Shown piece by piece: positions 33,577 through 41,721 of a stretch of DNA of 59,573 nt (position 1 is the stretch's first letter; each line of letters starts with the position of its first letter). The translations under genes were made by a program, and so were the position numbers. The notes below the pieces were generated by a model. The model was not told where the DNA came from and searched no databases. It saw nothing but the letters and a program-made list of their open reading frames with translations. The stretch comes from Bacteroidales bacterium (GTDB taxonomy: Bacteria > Bacteroidota > Bacteroidia > Bacteroidales > UBA932), in NCBI GenBank assembly GCA_022777585.1, contig JALFFZ010000106.1:1-59573 (forward strand), in the 5' to 3' direction.

Positions 33577-34787
33577 AATATTTCCCTGATTTTCGCCTCC
33601 GCGTCCGCCAGCACCTCAGGCGTTGCGCAGAGTGATATCCTGACATAATCCCTTCCGTTCTTTCCGAAAATGAATCCCGGAGTGATGAATACTCCCGCCT
33701 CATGAAGAATGACATCCGAAACCCTTTCGCCTAGGCTGGCATCCTTATCCCGGCAGGAACGTCCCTGCAGCAGGACATTGTCACCATCCACCTTGCCCCA
33801 GAGGAAAAGGCCTGCCGAAGCATGGTCGTAGCGGGCTCCTATGAGGTCGAAGATCCTTCCGGCAGCCTCCCTGCGGACACGATATCCGGCATTGAGCCTG
33901 CTGAACCACTCCGGCCCCTGCTCCAATGCCTTCACGGCCGCCATCTGCATCGGCTTGAACATTCCTGAATCCATCTGGCTCTTGACCTTCAGCACCTCGG
34001 CAATGATTTCCCTCGAACCGCCCACCATTCCGATTCTCCAGCCTGACATGTTGTGGGCCTTGCTGAGGGAATTGAGCTCCAGGCAGCAGTCCATCGCCCC
34101 CTTCGCGGCAAGGATGGAGAGAGGCTTGTCATTGAGGATGAAGCTATATGGGTTATCATTGACAATCAATATGTTATGCTTCAATCCGAAATCCACGAGC
34201 CTCTGGTACAGCTCCGGTGTTGCACTGCCTCCGGTCGGCATATTGGGATAATTGGTCCACATTATCTTCACCCCGTCGAGGTCCATTCTTTCGAGGGCCT
34301 CAAAGTCGGGATGCCAGCCGTTGTCCTCCTTCAGGTCGTAGGTCAGGATTTCCGCTCCCACGAGCCTGGATGCGGAGGTGTAGGTAGGATAGCCCGGATC
34401 CGGGACGAGCACCTTGTCACCCTCGTTGATGAATGCGAGGCTGATGAGGAGAATGCCTTCCTTGGAGCCGAAAAGCGGCTGGATTTCTCCGTCCGGGGAC
34501 AATGTGACCCCATAATATCTTGAATACCAGTCAGAAAACGCCTTGCGCAATGCGGGTGTGCCGACATAGCTCTGATATGCGTGATTGCCCGGTTCAGCAG
34601 CGAGTGTCCGGAGTTCCGAAATCGCTTCAGCAGGAGGCATCCCGTCCGGTGCGCCGATTCCCAGATTGATCACTTTCGGCAGTCCCGAAGCCGTCCTTTC
34701 GGCATTCATGCTGTCGATTTCCTTCAGCTTCCTTGAGAAATAATACTCCTTGACCGAAGCCGTCCTGTCCGCAGGTCTTATTATCAT
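33573..34787 (-). CDS. PLP-dependent class I/II aminotransferase of the Phe/Tyr operon
   Basis: Fold-type I aminotransferase. The PLP-binding Lys is in LNSLSKAHNMSGWRIGMVGG; other family features are NLGIGAPDG near the N-terminus, the PNMPTGGSA loop, the Asn in NDNPYSFI, and a C-terminal Arg in YVRISLCA for the carboxylate. Its position between prephenate dehydratase and prephenate dehydrogenase argues that it transaminates phenylpyruvate and 4-hydroxyphenylpyruvate, or prephenate. The family also includes aspartate and LL-diaminopimelate aminotransferases, so the substrate is inferred from context. It overlaps both neighbours by 4 bp. Confidence 0.9.
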   Translation of the reverse strand: MIIRPADRTASVKEYYFSRKLKEIDSMNAERTASGLPKVINLGIGAPDGMPPAEAISELRTLAAEPGNHAYQSYVGTPALRKAFSDWYSRYYGVTLSPDGEIQPLFGSKEGILLISLAFINEGDKVLVPDPGYPTYTSASRLVGAEILTYDLKEDNGWHPDFEALERMDLDGVKIMWTNYPNMPTGGSATPELYQRLVDFGLKHNILIVNDNPYSFILNDKPLSILAAKGAMDCCLELNSLSKAHNMSGWRIGMVGGSREIIAEVLKVKSQMDSGMFKPMQMAAVKALEQGPEWFSRLNAGYRVRREAAGRIFDLIGARYDHASAGLFLWGKVDGDNVLLQGRSCRDKDASLGERVSDVILHEAGVFITPGFIFGKNGRDYVRISLCATPEVLADAEAKIREIL

Positions 34788-35629
34788 AATGTCACCTCCT
34801 GTATATATTCGCCCATGATGTCAAGCCCCTCCACGAGCGGCCTCACGGCTGAAAGTGCCTGAGTATAACGCTCATAGCTGCCGAATGTGATGTCCACGTA
34901 GAAGAAGTACTGCCATTTCTCGCCCGGAATGGGCAGGGACTGGATTCTCGACAGATTCATATCGTAGAATGAGAGAATGGTGAGAATGTGAGCCAGCGAG
35001 CCCGGCGTATGCGGAAGAGTGAAGCAGATGGAGGACTTGTTGATTTTCTCCTCAGGCACGCTCACGGCATCATCCACAATGAGGAAGCGCGTGAAATTCT
35101 GCTTGTACGTCTCAATGTTACCGGCAAGAATCTCCAGGCCGAAACGCTCTGCAGCCAATGAAGATGCCACTGCTCCAACCCCCATGAGATGGCCCTCAGC
35201 CACGTCAGCGGCACTCTTGGCAGTATCCTCGGACTCTACCATCTGAATCCACGGGCATTCCCTCTCGAAATACTGGCGGGTCTGGTTGATGGCCATGTAA
35301 TGGGTCCTGACCTCTTTTATGTCCTCCAGGGACTGTCCCGGCAATGCCATCAGATTCTGGTGTATGTGAAGGTAGATCTCGCCCTTGACCTTGGCTCCGT
35401 AACGTCTGAGGAGGTCGAAATTCGGAAGAAGTCCTCCTGAAGTCGTGTTCTCCACCGCAATGATCAGCGCATCGGCCTCACCTGTCCCGAGCGCCTTGAA
35501 CATTCCCTCGAACGTGGCGCATTCAATTATTTCAGGCGGCCCAGGTTCTCCCAGCCTGTCATAGAAAATACAGGCGGCCTGCTCGTGGAAACTGCCGTGG
35601 AATCCCTGTATTGCAACTTTCTTTGCCAT
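34784..35629 (-). CDS. pheA: Prephenate dehydratase
   Basis: Converts prephenate to phenylpyruvate. The catalytic periplasmic-binding-protein-like domain (about 1-185) opens with VAIQGFHGSFHEQAAC and includes ADALIIAVENTTSGGLLPNFDLL and a Thr-containing NFTRFLIV segment typical of the family. A C-terminal ACT domain (about 200-280; SSICFTLPHTPGSLAHILTILSFYDMNLSRIQSLPIPG) suggests allosteric inhibition by phenylalanine. It is the first structural gene of the operon. Immediately upstream is an attenuator hairpin and a Phe/Tyr-rich leader peptide, so the operon is probably controlled both by attenuation and by feedback. Confidence 0.95.
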   Translation of the reverse strand: MAKKVAIQGFHGSFHEQAACIFYDRLGEPGPPEIIECATFEGMFKALGTGEADALIIAVENTTSGGLLPNFDLLRRYGAKVKGEIYLHIHQNLMALPGQSLEDIKEVRTHYMAINQTRQYFERECPWIQMVESEDTAKSAADVAEGHLMGVGAVASSLAAERFGLEILAGNIETYKQNFTRFLIVDDAVSVPEEKINKSSICFTLPHTPGSLAHILTILSFYDMNLSRIQSLPIPGEKWQYFFYVDITFGSYERYTQALSAVRPLVEGLDIMGEYIQEVTL

Positions 35630-35652
35630 TAATCTGTAAGTTTCGTTTCTCT

Positions 35653-35690
35653 AAAAAAGAAGGCCGTCCGATATCCGGGCAGCCCTCTTC
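35653..35690 (-). terminator. Attenuator terminator of the pheA operon
   Basis: On the - strand, GAAGAGGGCTGCCCG pairs with CGGACGGCCTTC around a GATAT loop with small bulges, and is followed by TTTTTT (35653-35658). It lies 24 nt before the pheA ATG and 40 nt after the leader-peptide stop, the standard arrangement for translation-coupled attenuation. Confidence 0.8.
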
Positions 35691-35720
35691 ATATATTTCC
35701 CAATTATGAATCTACACGTG

Positions 35721-35728
35721 ACCCGGAC
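35721..35728 (-). promoter_or_regulatory. Antiterminator segment of the pheA leader
   Basis: On the - strand this reads GTCCGGGT and can pair with GCCCGGAT in the 5' arm of the terminator hairpin (six Watson-Crick pairs plus two G-U), which excludes the terminator. It begins 2 nt after the leader-peptide stop, so a ribosome parked at the stop would cover it. Confidence 0.6.
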
Positions 35729-35730
35729 CT

Positions 35731-35793
35731 TTATCTTGCCTGATAAAAGTAAAAGTAAAGCCCGTAGTCAAAAAATCGTGTGCTGTTTCTCAT
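35731..35793 (-). CDS. Phe/Tyr-rich leader peptide of the pheA-tyrA operon
   Basis: A 20-codon ORF, MRNSTRFFDYGLYFYFYQAR, with 8 of 20 residues aromatic (Phe 4, Tyr 4), five of them consecutive (YFYFY). It starts about 9 nt after a TATATTTG promoter box and ends 40 nt before the attenuator hairpin. The product is not expected to have a function of its own. Ribosome stalling at its Phe and Tyr codons when charged tRNA is scarce would leave the antiterminator segment free and let RNA polymerase read into pheA. This is the mechanism established for pheL and similar leaders in Proteobacteria. The short ORF is below normal gene-calling limits. Confidence 0.85.
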   Translation of the reverse strand: MRNSTRFFDYGLYFYFYQAR

Positions 35794-35801
35794 AACAGGG
35801 G

Positions 35802-35835
35802 CAAATATAGAAAAATAATTCCTAAAATATGCAAT
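35802..35835 (-). promoter_or_regulatory. Promoter of the pheA operon
   Basis: The - strand has TATATTTG (35802-35809), an exact TAnnTTTG Bacteroidetes -7 box. An ATTG lies 22 bp upstream (35832-35835) as a possible -33 element. The start of transcription would fall within a few bases of the leader-peptide ATG. Confidence 0.7.
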
Positions 35836-35852
35836 CGGCAAGGAAAATTTCA

Positions 35853-37319
35853 TCACTTTATTTCAGAAGCCTTGAGCACAAGCTGGCAGAATGCCGCCCG
35901 ATAGCCGTGAGGGTCATATTCCGACTGGCCTGCAAGGTTATAGGCCATTGCAAAATCGGCATCTCCCCTGTACTGGGAATCCATGAGGGTCAACCCGTAT
36001 GCGGCGACGCCGGCAGCGAACCTGAACTCGGTGGACGTGGCGGCAGCCTCTCCCACATTGCAGGAAAGCGGGATGCTGTCCTCCCCGAGCTTGTCCTTGT
36101 ATCGGAAATCGAAGACAGCGATATCCGAGCCTTCACCGTAGCCCTCGGCCGGGATGATTTCATACAATGCGGTAACGGTCTGTCCCGCACCGATTTCACC
36201 GGCATCCTTGTCATCATTTTCGAAATCCTCGCTGGAGAGAACCCGGTTCTCGTAGCCTATCAGCCTGTAGCTGTCCACCTTCTCCTTGTCGAAGGTAATC
36301 TGGACCTTGGCGTCATTGGCCACGCTGAAGAACTTGGAAACCTCGTTCACGAAAACCTTGGTCAGCTCGTCCTCCGAGTCGATATACTGGTAGGTTCCGT
36401 TGCCGGAATTGGAGACTTTCTCCATCATCGAATCATTGAGGTTCCCTGTACCGAAACCGCAGACTGTCAGATAAATGCCCTTCGAGGCATAGTCCTGTGC
36501 CATTTCCAGAAGCTCATCCGTAGAGGTCACTCCCACATTGAAATCCCCGTCGGTCCCCATTATCACCCTGTTGTTTCCGCCCTCGATATAGTTCTTCAGG
36601 CATTCCTCATAGGCCATCTTCATGGCGGCCCCGCCGGCCGTGCTGCCGGATGCCACGAGGGAAGAAATCGCCTTCTTTATTGTGCTTGACTGAGATACAA
36701 GGGTGGATTCAAGGAGAAGCTTGACCGTGCCGGAATATGTCACGATGGAGATTCTGTCCTGGGGATTGAGATTGTCCACCAGCATAGTAAGACCTGACTT
36801 GAGAAGGTCGAGCTTGTCAGAGGTGTTCATCGAGCCGGAGACGTCAATGAGGAACACATAATTGGCCTTCGGGAACCGGGAAACCGGAATCGAGCGGCCC
36901 TTGATGCCGAGGCGCATCAGTTTGTGGGCCTTGTTCCAAGGGCATTCTCCCACTTCCCCGTTTATGGCCACGGCAGCATCCGCCTGAGGCTCAGGATAGT
37001 CGAATGTAAAATAATTCAGGTATTCCTCAATGCGGACAGAATTAGGCTGCGGAAGAAAACCTTTGTTCACCATTTTCCTCATATAGCCGTAGGCTGCCCC
37101 GTCGGCGTCCACCGAGAATGTGGATTTGTCATTTTCAGAGGTCTTCACGAAAGGGTTCTCCCTGATTTCATCGAAACTGTCCCCTCCATCAACATAGCCT
37201 TCATCCCCCGCCTCCGAAGGATAGAATTCTCCATCACCGAACGCATCATAGTCCTCGGACATCATGCAGGACACCGCCATCGAAAGCGACAGAAGCCCTG
37301 CGATCATTCTAATTGTCAT
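35853..37319 (-). CDS. von Willebrand factor type A domain lipoprotein (YfbK-like)
   Basis: Predicted lipoprotein (Cys18 in SMAVSC). It has an N-terminal YfbK-type region (STFSVDADGAAYGYMRKMVNKGFLPQPNSVRIEEYLNYF), a VWA domain (about 155-330) with an intact MIDAS motif DVSGSMNTS and a later TDGDFNVGVTS, and a C-terminal DUF3520-like region (ITFDKEKVDSYRLIGYENRVL). The MIDAS suggests metal-dependent protein binding. The exact partner and role of this family in Bacteroidetes are unknown to me. An acidic linker (EDYDAFGDGEFYPSEAGDEGY) follows the lipid anchor. No enzymatic motif is seen. Confidence 0.88.
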   Translation of the reverse strand: MTIRMIAGLLSLSMAVSCMMSEDYDAFGDGEFYPSEAGDEGYVDGGDSFDEIRENPFVKTSENDKSTFSVDADGAAYGYMRKMVNKGFLPQPNSVRIEEYLNYFTFDYPEPQADAAVAINGEVGECPWNKAHKLMRLGIKGRSIPVSRFPKANYVFLIDVSGSMNTSDKLDLLKSGLTMLVDNLNPQDRISIVTYSGTVKLLLESTLVSQSSTIKKAISSLVASGSTAGGAAMKMAYEECLKNYIEGGNNRVIMGTDGDFNVGVTSTDELLEMAQDYASKGIYLTVCGFGTGNLNDSMMEKVSNSGNGTYQYIDSEDELTKVFVNEVSKFFSVANDAKVQITFDKEKVDSYRLIGYENRVLSSEDFENDDKDAGEIGAGQTVTALYEIIPAEGYGEGSDIAVFDFRYKDKLGEDSIPLSCNVGEAAATSTEFRFAAGVAAYGLTLMDSQYRGDADFAMAYNLAGQSEYDPHGYRAAFCQLVLKASEIK

Positions 37320-37382
37320 AATCAGTCACATTTCTATTACCGGTTACATAGATGCATCCGGAAACGGAAATGTTGCACTGGG

Positions 37383-37931
37383 TCAGAAGAGTCCAAGTGG
37401 AATATTGATTCCGAGGAGGATGAGGACAATGCCTCCAGTTATGGCAGCTGGACGTCCTGCCTTTCCGCCTATGAAGGAACCTCCTTTGATTCCGACGATT
37501 ACGGACAATGCCGTGAAGATGAACACAGCCACGGTCGGCACCCACATCTCGGGAAGAATGCGGCCCGCCATCGACATCGATATTCCCACCGCGAGGGCGT
37601 CAATGCTGTCTGCCACCCCGGCAAGTACAATGTTGCGGAAACCGGTCAGGCTGTGGGGCTCCTCGTCAGAGAAGGCCTCCCTTATCATTGACGAGCCCAC
37701 GAATATAAGCAGGGCCATTCCTACATATTTCACAATCTTAATGATGTACCGGGAGATGAAATCCCCGAAGGCCCAGCCGGCTGCCAGGAATGATGTCTGG
37801 ATGACTGCGAAAATCAATGCTATCCGCAGGACTTCCGCCCAGCGCACATTCTTCATCGACACGCTTGCGCAGAGGGCGACGGCAAAGCAGTCTGCGCAGA
37901 GGGAAGCGGAAAGAAGTATATCCTTGAACAT
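37383..37931 (-). CDS. mntP: Manganese efflux pump MntP family
   Basis: A 182-residue inner-membrane protein with six predicted transmembrane segments arranged as two three-helix halves. The family's conserved Asp residues are visible in LCADCFAVALCASVSM and AGVADSIDALAVGISMS. MntP (YebN) exports Mn2+ and protects against manganese excess. No Mn-responsive riboswitch is visible because the gene follows recR by only 3 bp and is therefore expressed from that operon. The adjacency to RecR looks incidental. Confidence 0.92.
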   Translation of the reverse strand: MFKDILLSASLCADCFAVALCASVSMKNVRWAEVLRIALIFAVIQTSFLAAGWAFGDFISRYIIKIVKYVGMALLIFVGSSMIREAFSDEEPHSLTGFRNIVLAGVADSIDALAVGISMSMAGRILPEMWVPTVAVFIFTALSVIVGIKGGSFIGGKAGRPAAITGGIVLILLGINIPLGLF

Positions 37932-37934
37932 TGA

Positions 37935-38573
37935 CTATCTCGGTTTGAAAATCTGTCTGTTTACTATCGAGCGGCCCAGGGTCAGCTGGTCGGCATATTC
38001 CAACCCATCCCCGAAGCCGAGACCCCTGGCCAGAGAGGAAATCCTGACTCCGAATGGGGAAATCTGCCTGTAAATGTAGAATGCCGTGGTCTCGCCTTCC
38101 ACATCCCCGCTCAGTGCGAAAATCACCTCCACCTGTTCCGGAGACGCCGCAGCGGAGGCGAGAGCCTCGATCCTGGAGCGGAGCTGGACAATGTTTATGT
38201 CCGACGGCCCAATGCCGTCAATCGGTGAAATCTTGCCGCCAAGCACGTGATACACACCGTGGTACTGGCCCGTGGACTCGATGCTCATCACATCCCGGAC
38301 ATTCTCGACAACGCAGACGGTATTGTGGTCCCGGCTCATATCCCGGCAGATGGAACATTCCCCTTCGTCCGAAATCATCATGCACGTATGACAATAGACC
38401 ACCTCCTCCCGAAGTCTCCTTATGGAATCGGTGAAATGCCTGACATTCTCCACCGGCTGGCGGAGAAGATGCAGGGCAAGCCGGAGAGCACTCTTCTCTC
38501 CCACTCCCGGCAATGAACTAATTGCATCTACCGCATTCTCAAGCAGTTCTGAAGGATATTTCTCAGTCTTCAT
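37935..38573 (-). CDS. recR: Recombination protein RecR
   Basis: Partner of RecF/RecO in loading RecA at gaps. It has an N-terminal helix-hairpin-helix (ISSLPGVGEKSALRLALHLL), a C4 zinc finger (CHTCMMISDEGECSIC) and a Toprim domain beginning VCVVENVRDVMSIE, in family order. Length (about 212) is near the usual 200. The Met at 38573 (MKTEKYPSELL) matches RecR N-termini better than the longer start at 38588; either overlaps the end of murQ. It is co-transcribed with murQ and mntP. Confidence 0.95.
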   Translation of the reverse strand: MKTEKYPSELLENAVDAISSLPGVGEKSALRLALHLLRQPVENVRHFTDSIRRLREEVVYCHTCMMISDEGECSICRDMSRDHNTVCVVENVRDVMSIESTGQYHGVYHVLGGKISPIDGIGPSDINIVQLRSRIEALASAAASPEQVEVIFALSGDVEGETTAFYIYRQISPFGVRISSLARGLGFGDGLEYADQLTLGRSIVNRQIFKPR

Positions 38574-39384
38574 CTTCACTTCCATCAATATAAGCCGACA
38601 CCGCCTTCCTCACCGAACCGTACTTGAGCAGGAGTTTCTCAGCGATGCCGTAATCCTTGATCCCGGTCTCGTCCATTATCATTCTCGCTCCCCTGCCCAC
38701 AAGCTTGTGGTTTGTGAGCTGCATATCCACCATAGAGTTGCCCCGGACGTGTCCGAGCCTTATCATAACCGCTGTGGAAATCATATTGAGCACCAGTTTC
38801 TGGGCGGTTCCGGACTTCATTCTCGTGCTCCCGGTGACAAATTCAGGCCCGACCACCACTTCAATCGGGATTTCCGCGGCAGAGCCGAGCTCAGTGCCGC
38901 TGTTGCAGGCAATGCATCCTGTAAGCAGGCCTGACTCCCTAGCCTTCCTGACCGCACCGATTACGTATGGGGTACGTCCGGAAGCAGCCACGCCCACCAC
39001 CACGTCCTCAGGCACGGGATTGTACTTCAGTATATCATTCCAGCCCTGCTCCGCATTGTCCTCGGCGGATTCCACGGCATTGCGGATCGCCTTGTCCCCG
39101 CCTGCAATCAGGCCGATGAACTTGTCCTTCACACCGTATGTCGGAGGAATCTCGGAAGCGTCCAGAACACCGAGCCTCCCGCTGGTCCCGGCTCCGACAT
39201 AGAATACCCGTCCGCCCTGCCGCATCCTCCCGACAATTCCGTCCACAAGCCTGCCTATGGCGTCAATGTGTTCCGCCACGGCATATGGAACAAGTTTGTC
39301 CTCGTGATTTATGCATGTAAGAATCTCCGTCACGGACATATCCTGGAGATTCTGGTAATTGGATGATTGTTCAGTAGTATTCAT
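38563..39384 (-). CDS. murQ: N-acetylmuramic acid 6-phosphate etherase
   Basis: Cleaves the lactyl ether of MurNAc-6-phosphate to give GlcNAc-6-phosphate and lactate during peptidoglycan recycling, in the cytoplasm. The SIS-domain motifs are clear: YVGAGTSGRLGVLDASEIPPTYG (with the catalytic Glu in ASE), GVAASGRTPYVIGAVRKA, and FVTGSTRMKSGTAQKLVLNMIST. At 273 residues it is of usual length. Its ATG overlaps the TGA of the upstream sugar kinase gene, which probably supplies the phosphorylated substrate. Confidence 0.96.
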   Translation of the reverse strand: MNTTEQSSNYQNLQDMSVTEILTCINHEDKLVPYAVAEHIDAIGRLVDGIVGRMRQGGRVFYVGAGTSGRLGVLDASEIPPTYGVKDKFIGLIAGGDKAIRNAVESAEDNAEQGWNDILKYNPVPEDVVVGVAASGRTPYVIGAVRKARESGLLTGCIACNSGTELGSAAEIPIEVVVGPEFVTGSTRMKSGTAQKLVLNMISTAVMIRLGHVRGNSMVDMQLTNHKLVGRGARMIMDETGIKDYGIAEKLLLKYGSVRKAVSAYIDGSEDED

Positions 39385-40244
39385 CAGTCCTTTGAATGAT
39401 ATCTTACGAGGCCCTCCACAGGCGATGCCTCAATGATGCCGACGCTGACGCCTTTCAATGCCGCAATTTCCAGAAAGACATCTTTCAATGCCGCTCCGAA
39501 GCCTCCCACGACACCGATTCTACTGCCGGCAGCACCATATCGGGAGAGGCATCTGTCGAACAATGCCATGAAATTGTCCCTGACGAGGTTCCTGACGTAT
39601 GGGCAGGTGTCGTAGTAGCCCGCGATGAACGGAGCGAATGAGCCGAGATACCCGGCCGGGGAGTCTCCCTTATAGACATTCCTGACAATCGTCTGATAAC
39701 CAGTGTCGTAAGTGGCGGAGAAATCCGAGGCCACAGGTTCCGGGACCAGCCCTTTGAGGAAATCCGATACAAAGAGCCGTCCGAGCCTGGACGCACTTCC
39801 CTCGTCCCCGAGGATGAATCCGCCGGAGCGGACATTCCTCACGATTTTCTCCCCGTCATATTCGCAGGTATTGGAGCCTGTTCCGAGAATGACCGCAACC
39901 CCTGCTTCCCTCCCGCAGACAGCCCTTGCCGCCCCAAGGAGATCGGATGCGTATTCTATTGACGCACAAGGAAATGCAGAATGGAGCACCGGGTCGATTC
40001 CAGCAGCGTTCTCCGGCACACTGCCTCCCGTGGCAATGAGGCCGGCAGCATAGAAATGCACTGCCTTCACCTCCTCGCCAGAAGGATTGAGGCCCGAAAC
40101 AGCCTCACTGAGGACTGTGGACACGAATCCCGGATCAGCAGAAGCCAGGTTCATTCCGGCAGTCCTCAGTGAGGATATTGTACCGTCGGCGGATACGGCT
40201 CTCCAGTCCGTCTTGCTCGCGCCGCTTTCAGCAATGATTACCAC
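39384..40244 (-). CDS. BadF/BcrA-type ASKHA sugar kinase, probable amino-sugar kinase
   Basis: ATPase of the actin/hexokinase superfamily: phosphate-1 loop ESGASKTDWRAV, phosphate-2 region VAVILGTGSNTCEYDG, then FILGDEGSASRLGR and the adenosine loop GVVGGFGAALKD. The start codon is GTG (40242-40244), overlapping the PepD stop by one base. The family includes GlcNAc kinases, and in Bacteroidetes a relative phosphorylates MurNAc next to murQ. The one-base overlap with murQ makes a MurNAc (or GlcNAc) kinase feeding MurQ the best inference. Confidence 0.82.
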   Translation of the reverse strand: MVIIAESGASKTDWRAVSADGTISSLRTAGMNLASADPGFVSTVLSEAVSGLNPSGEEVKAVHFYAAGLIATGGSVPENAAGIDPVLHSAFPCASIEYASDLLGAARAVCGREAGVAVILGTGSNTCEYDGEKIVRNVRSGGFILGDEGSASRLGRLFVSDFLKGLVPEPVASDFSATYDTGYQTIVRNVYKGDSPAGYLGSFAPFIAGYYDTCPYVRNLVRDNFMALFDRCLSRYGAAGSRIGVVGGFGAALKDVFLEIAALKGVSVGIIEASPVEGLVRYHSKD

Positions 40245-41701
40245 TATTTCTCAGGAATATTCTCGAGAATCGCCTTGACAAACTCCCAAGTCCTTCCAAC
40301 TGTGTCAATCTTGACTCTCTCATCAGGAGAATGAGGATGAACAATGGTAGGTCCGAATGAAACCATATCCCAGTTCGGATACTTGGCTCCGAGGAGGGCG
40401 CACTCAAGACCGGCGTGAATGGCCATCACCTTCATCTCCTCTCCGTAGAGTTTCTTATAGACGTCCTTGATTGTCGCAATGATAGGGGTTTCCGGCTTAG
40501 GGGTCCATCCGGAATATCCTCCGCAGGTAGTGAACTCCGCGCCTGCGAGCTCAAACACTGAACGCATCCTGAGTGCAAGGGCCTCCTTGGCGGAGTCAAC
40601 CGAGCTGCGCATCAGGCATCTGATGACAATATGTCCGTTCTCAGTCCTGATTACAGCAAGGTTGTTGGAGGTCTCGGTAAGGCCTTCCACTGAGGCGCTC
40701 ATTCTCTCCACACCGTTCGGACAGGCAAGAACAGACTTCACTGCCCTGAGGGCTACACAATCCTCAATGTATTCAGTGACAGGAGCTTCCAGGGCCTCGA
40801 AAAGGCAGATTGCCGAAGGGTCGGTCTCTGCAAACTCAGCCTTGATTTCACCAAAGGACTTGTCAATGTCAGCCTTCACGGAAGCAAGGGTCTCAGGATT
40901 TACCAGCATTGTGACCTCGGCCTCGAAAGGAATTGCATTGCGGAGACTGCCTCCCTTGAAATCTGCGATTTTCACTCCGTATTTCTCACTGAGAGGGAGG
41001 ACGATTCTCGCAGCGGCCCTGTTGGCATTGGCCCTGTAGAGGATGATGTCCATGCCGGAATGTCCTCCGGAAAGTCCCTTCACCGTAAGCTTCCAGCTCT
41101 GCCATCCTTCAGGAGCGGCCACTGCATCATATTTGAAATCTGCGGTGCCGTCCAGTCCGCCTGCGCAGCCTATATAGAGCTCGCCCTCGGTCTCCGAATC
41201 GAGATTCAGGAGAATGTCACCCTGGAGAACTCCCGGCTTGAGGCATTCTGCTCCTGTCATTCCGGTCTCCTCATCGTATGTCACGAGCACCTCTACCGGA
41301 CCGTGCTTCAAGGTATTGTCCTCCAATACTGAGAGACCGAGGCAAACGCCGATGCCGTTGTCCGCTCCGAGAGTGGTGCCCTTGGCACCAAGCCATTCCC
41401 CCTGGACCTCTGTCTCGATAGGGTCGGTGAGGAAATCGTGCACAGTGTCGGCGGTCTTCTGAGGAACCATGTCCATATGTCCCTGGAAAATGACTCCCCT
41501 GCGGTTCTCATAACCCGGAGTGGCAGGCTTGCGGAATATGATGTTGCCGGTATCATCCCTGAAAACCTCAACGCCCCTGGCCTTGCCCCAGTCAAGGAGA
41601 TATTGCTGCACCTTCTCCTCGTGCTTGGAAGGGCGCGGAACTCTGGTCAGTCCATAGAAATTGTCCCAGACGATTTTCGGTTCGAGATCTTTGATTGTCA
41701 T
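40244..41701 (-). CDS. pepD: Aminoacyl-histidine dipeptidase (PepD), M20 family
   Basis: Zinc aminopeptidase that cleaves dipeptides such as Xaa-His. Metal-site motifs are in order: FQGHMDMVPQK, LGADNGIGVC, YDEETGMTGA (catalytic and ligand Glu), LNLDSETEGELYIGCAGG, and a C-terminal AIHAGLECALL. A lid/dimerisation domain (about 205-390) is inserted as is usual for PepD. Length (485) matches the family. It lies upstream of the sugar kinase and murQ, so it may help degrade recycled peptides, though this is inference. Confidence 0.95.
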   Translation of the reverse strand: MTIKDLEPKIVWDNFYGLTRVPRPSKHEEKVQQYLLDWGKARGVEVFRDDTGNIIFRKPATPGYENRRGVIFQGHMDMVPQKTADTVHDFLTDPIETEVQGEWLGAKGTTLGADNGIGVCLGLSVLEDNTLKHGPVEVLVTYDEETGMTGAECLKPGVLQGDILLNLDSETEGELYIGCAGGLDGTADFKYDAVAAPEGWQSWKLTVKGLSGGHSGMDIILYRANANRAAARIVLPLSEKYGVKIADFKGGSLRNAIPFEAEVTMLVNPETLASVKADIDKSFGEIKAEFAETDPSAICLFEALEAPVTEYIEDCVALRAVKSVLACPNGVERMSASVEGLTETSNNLAVIRTENGHIVIRCLMRSSVDSAKEALALRMRSVFELAGAEFTTCGGYSGWTPKPETPIIATIKDVYKKLYGEEMKVMAIHAGLECALLGAKYPNWDMVSFGPTIVHPHSPDERVKIDTVGRTWEFVKAILENIPEK

Positions 41702-41721
41702 AATTTCAGTATTTTATGTTA

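Noticed and set aside
35829..36689. 286-codon open frame on the + strand
   Set aside because: It lies wholly antisense to the VWA lipoprotein gene and has no recognisable features.
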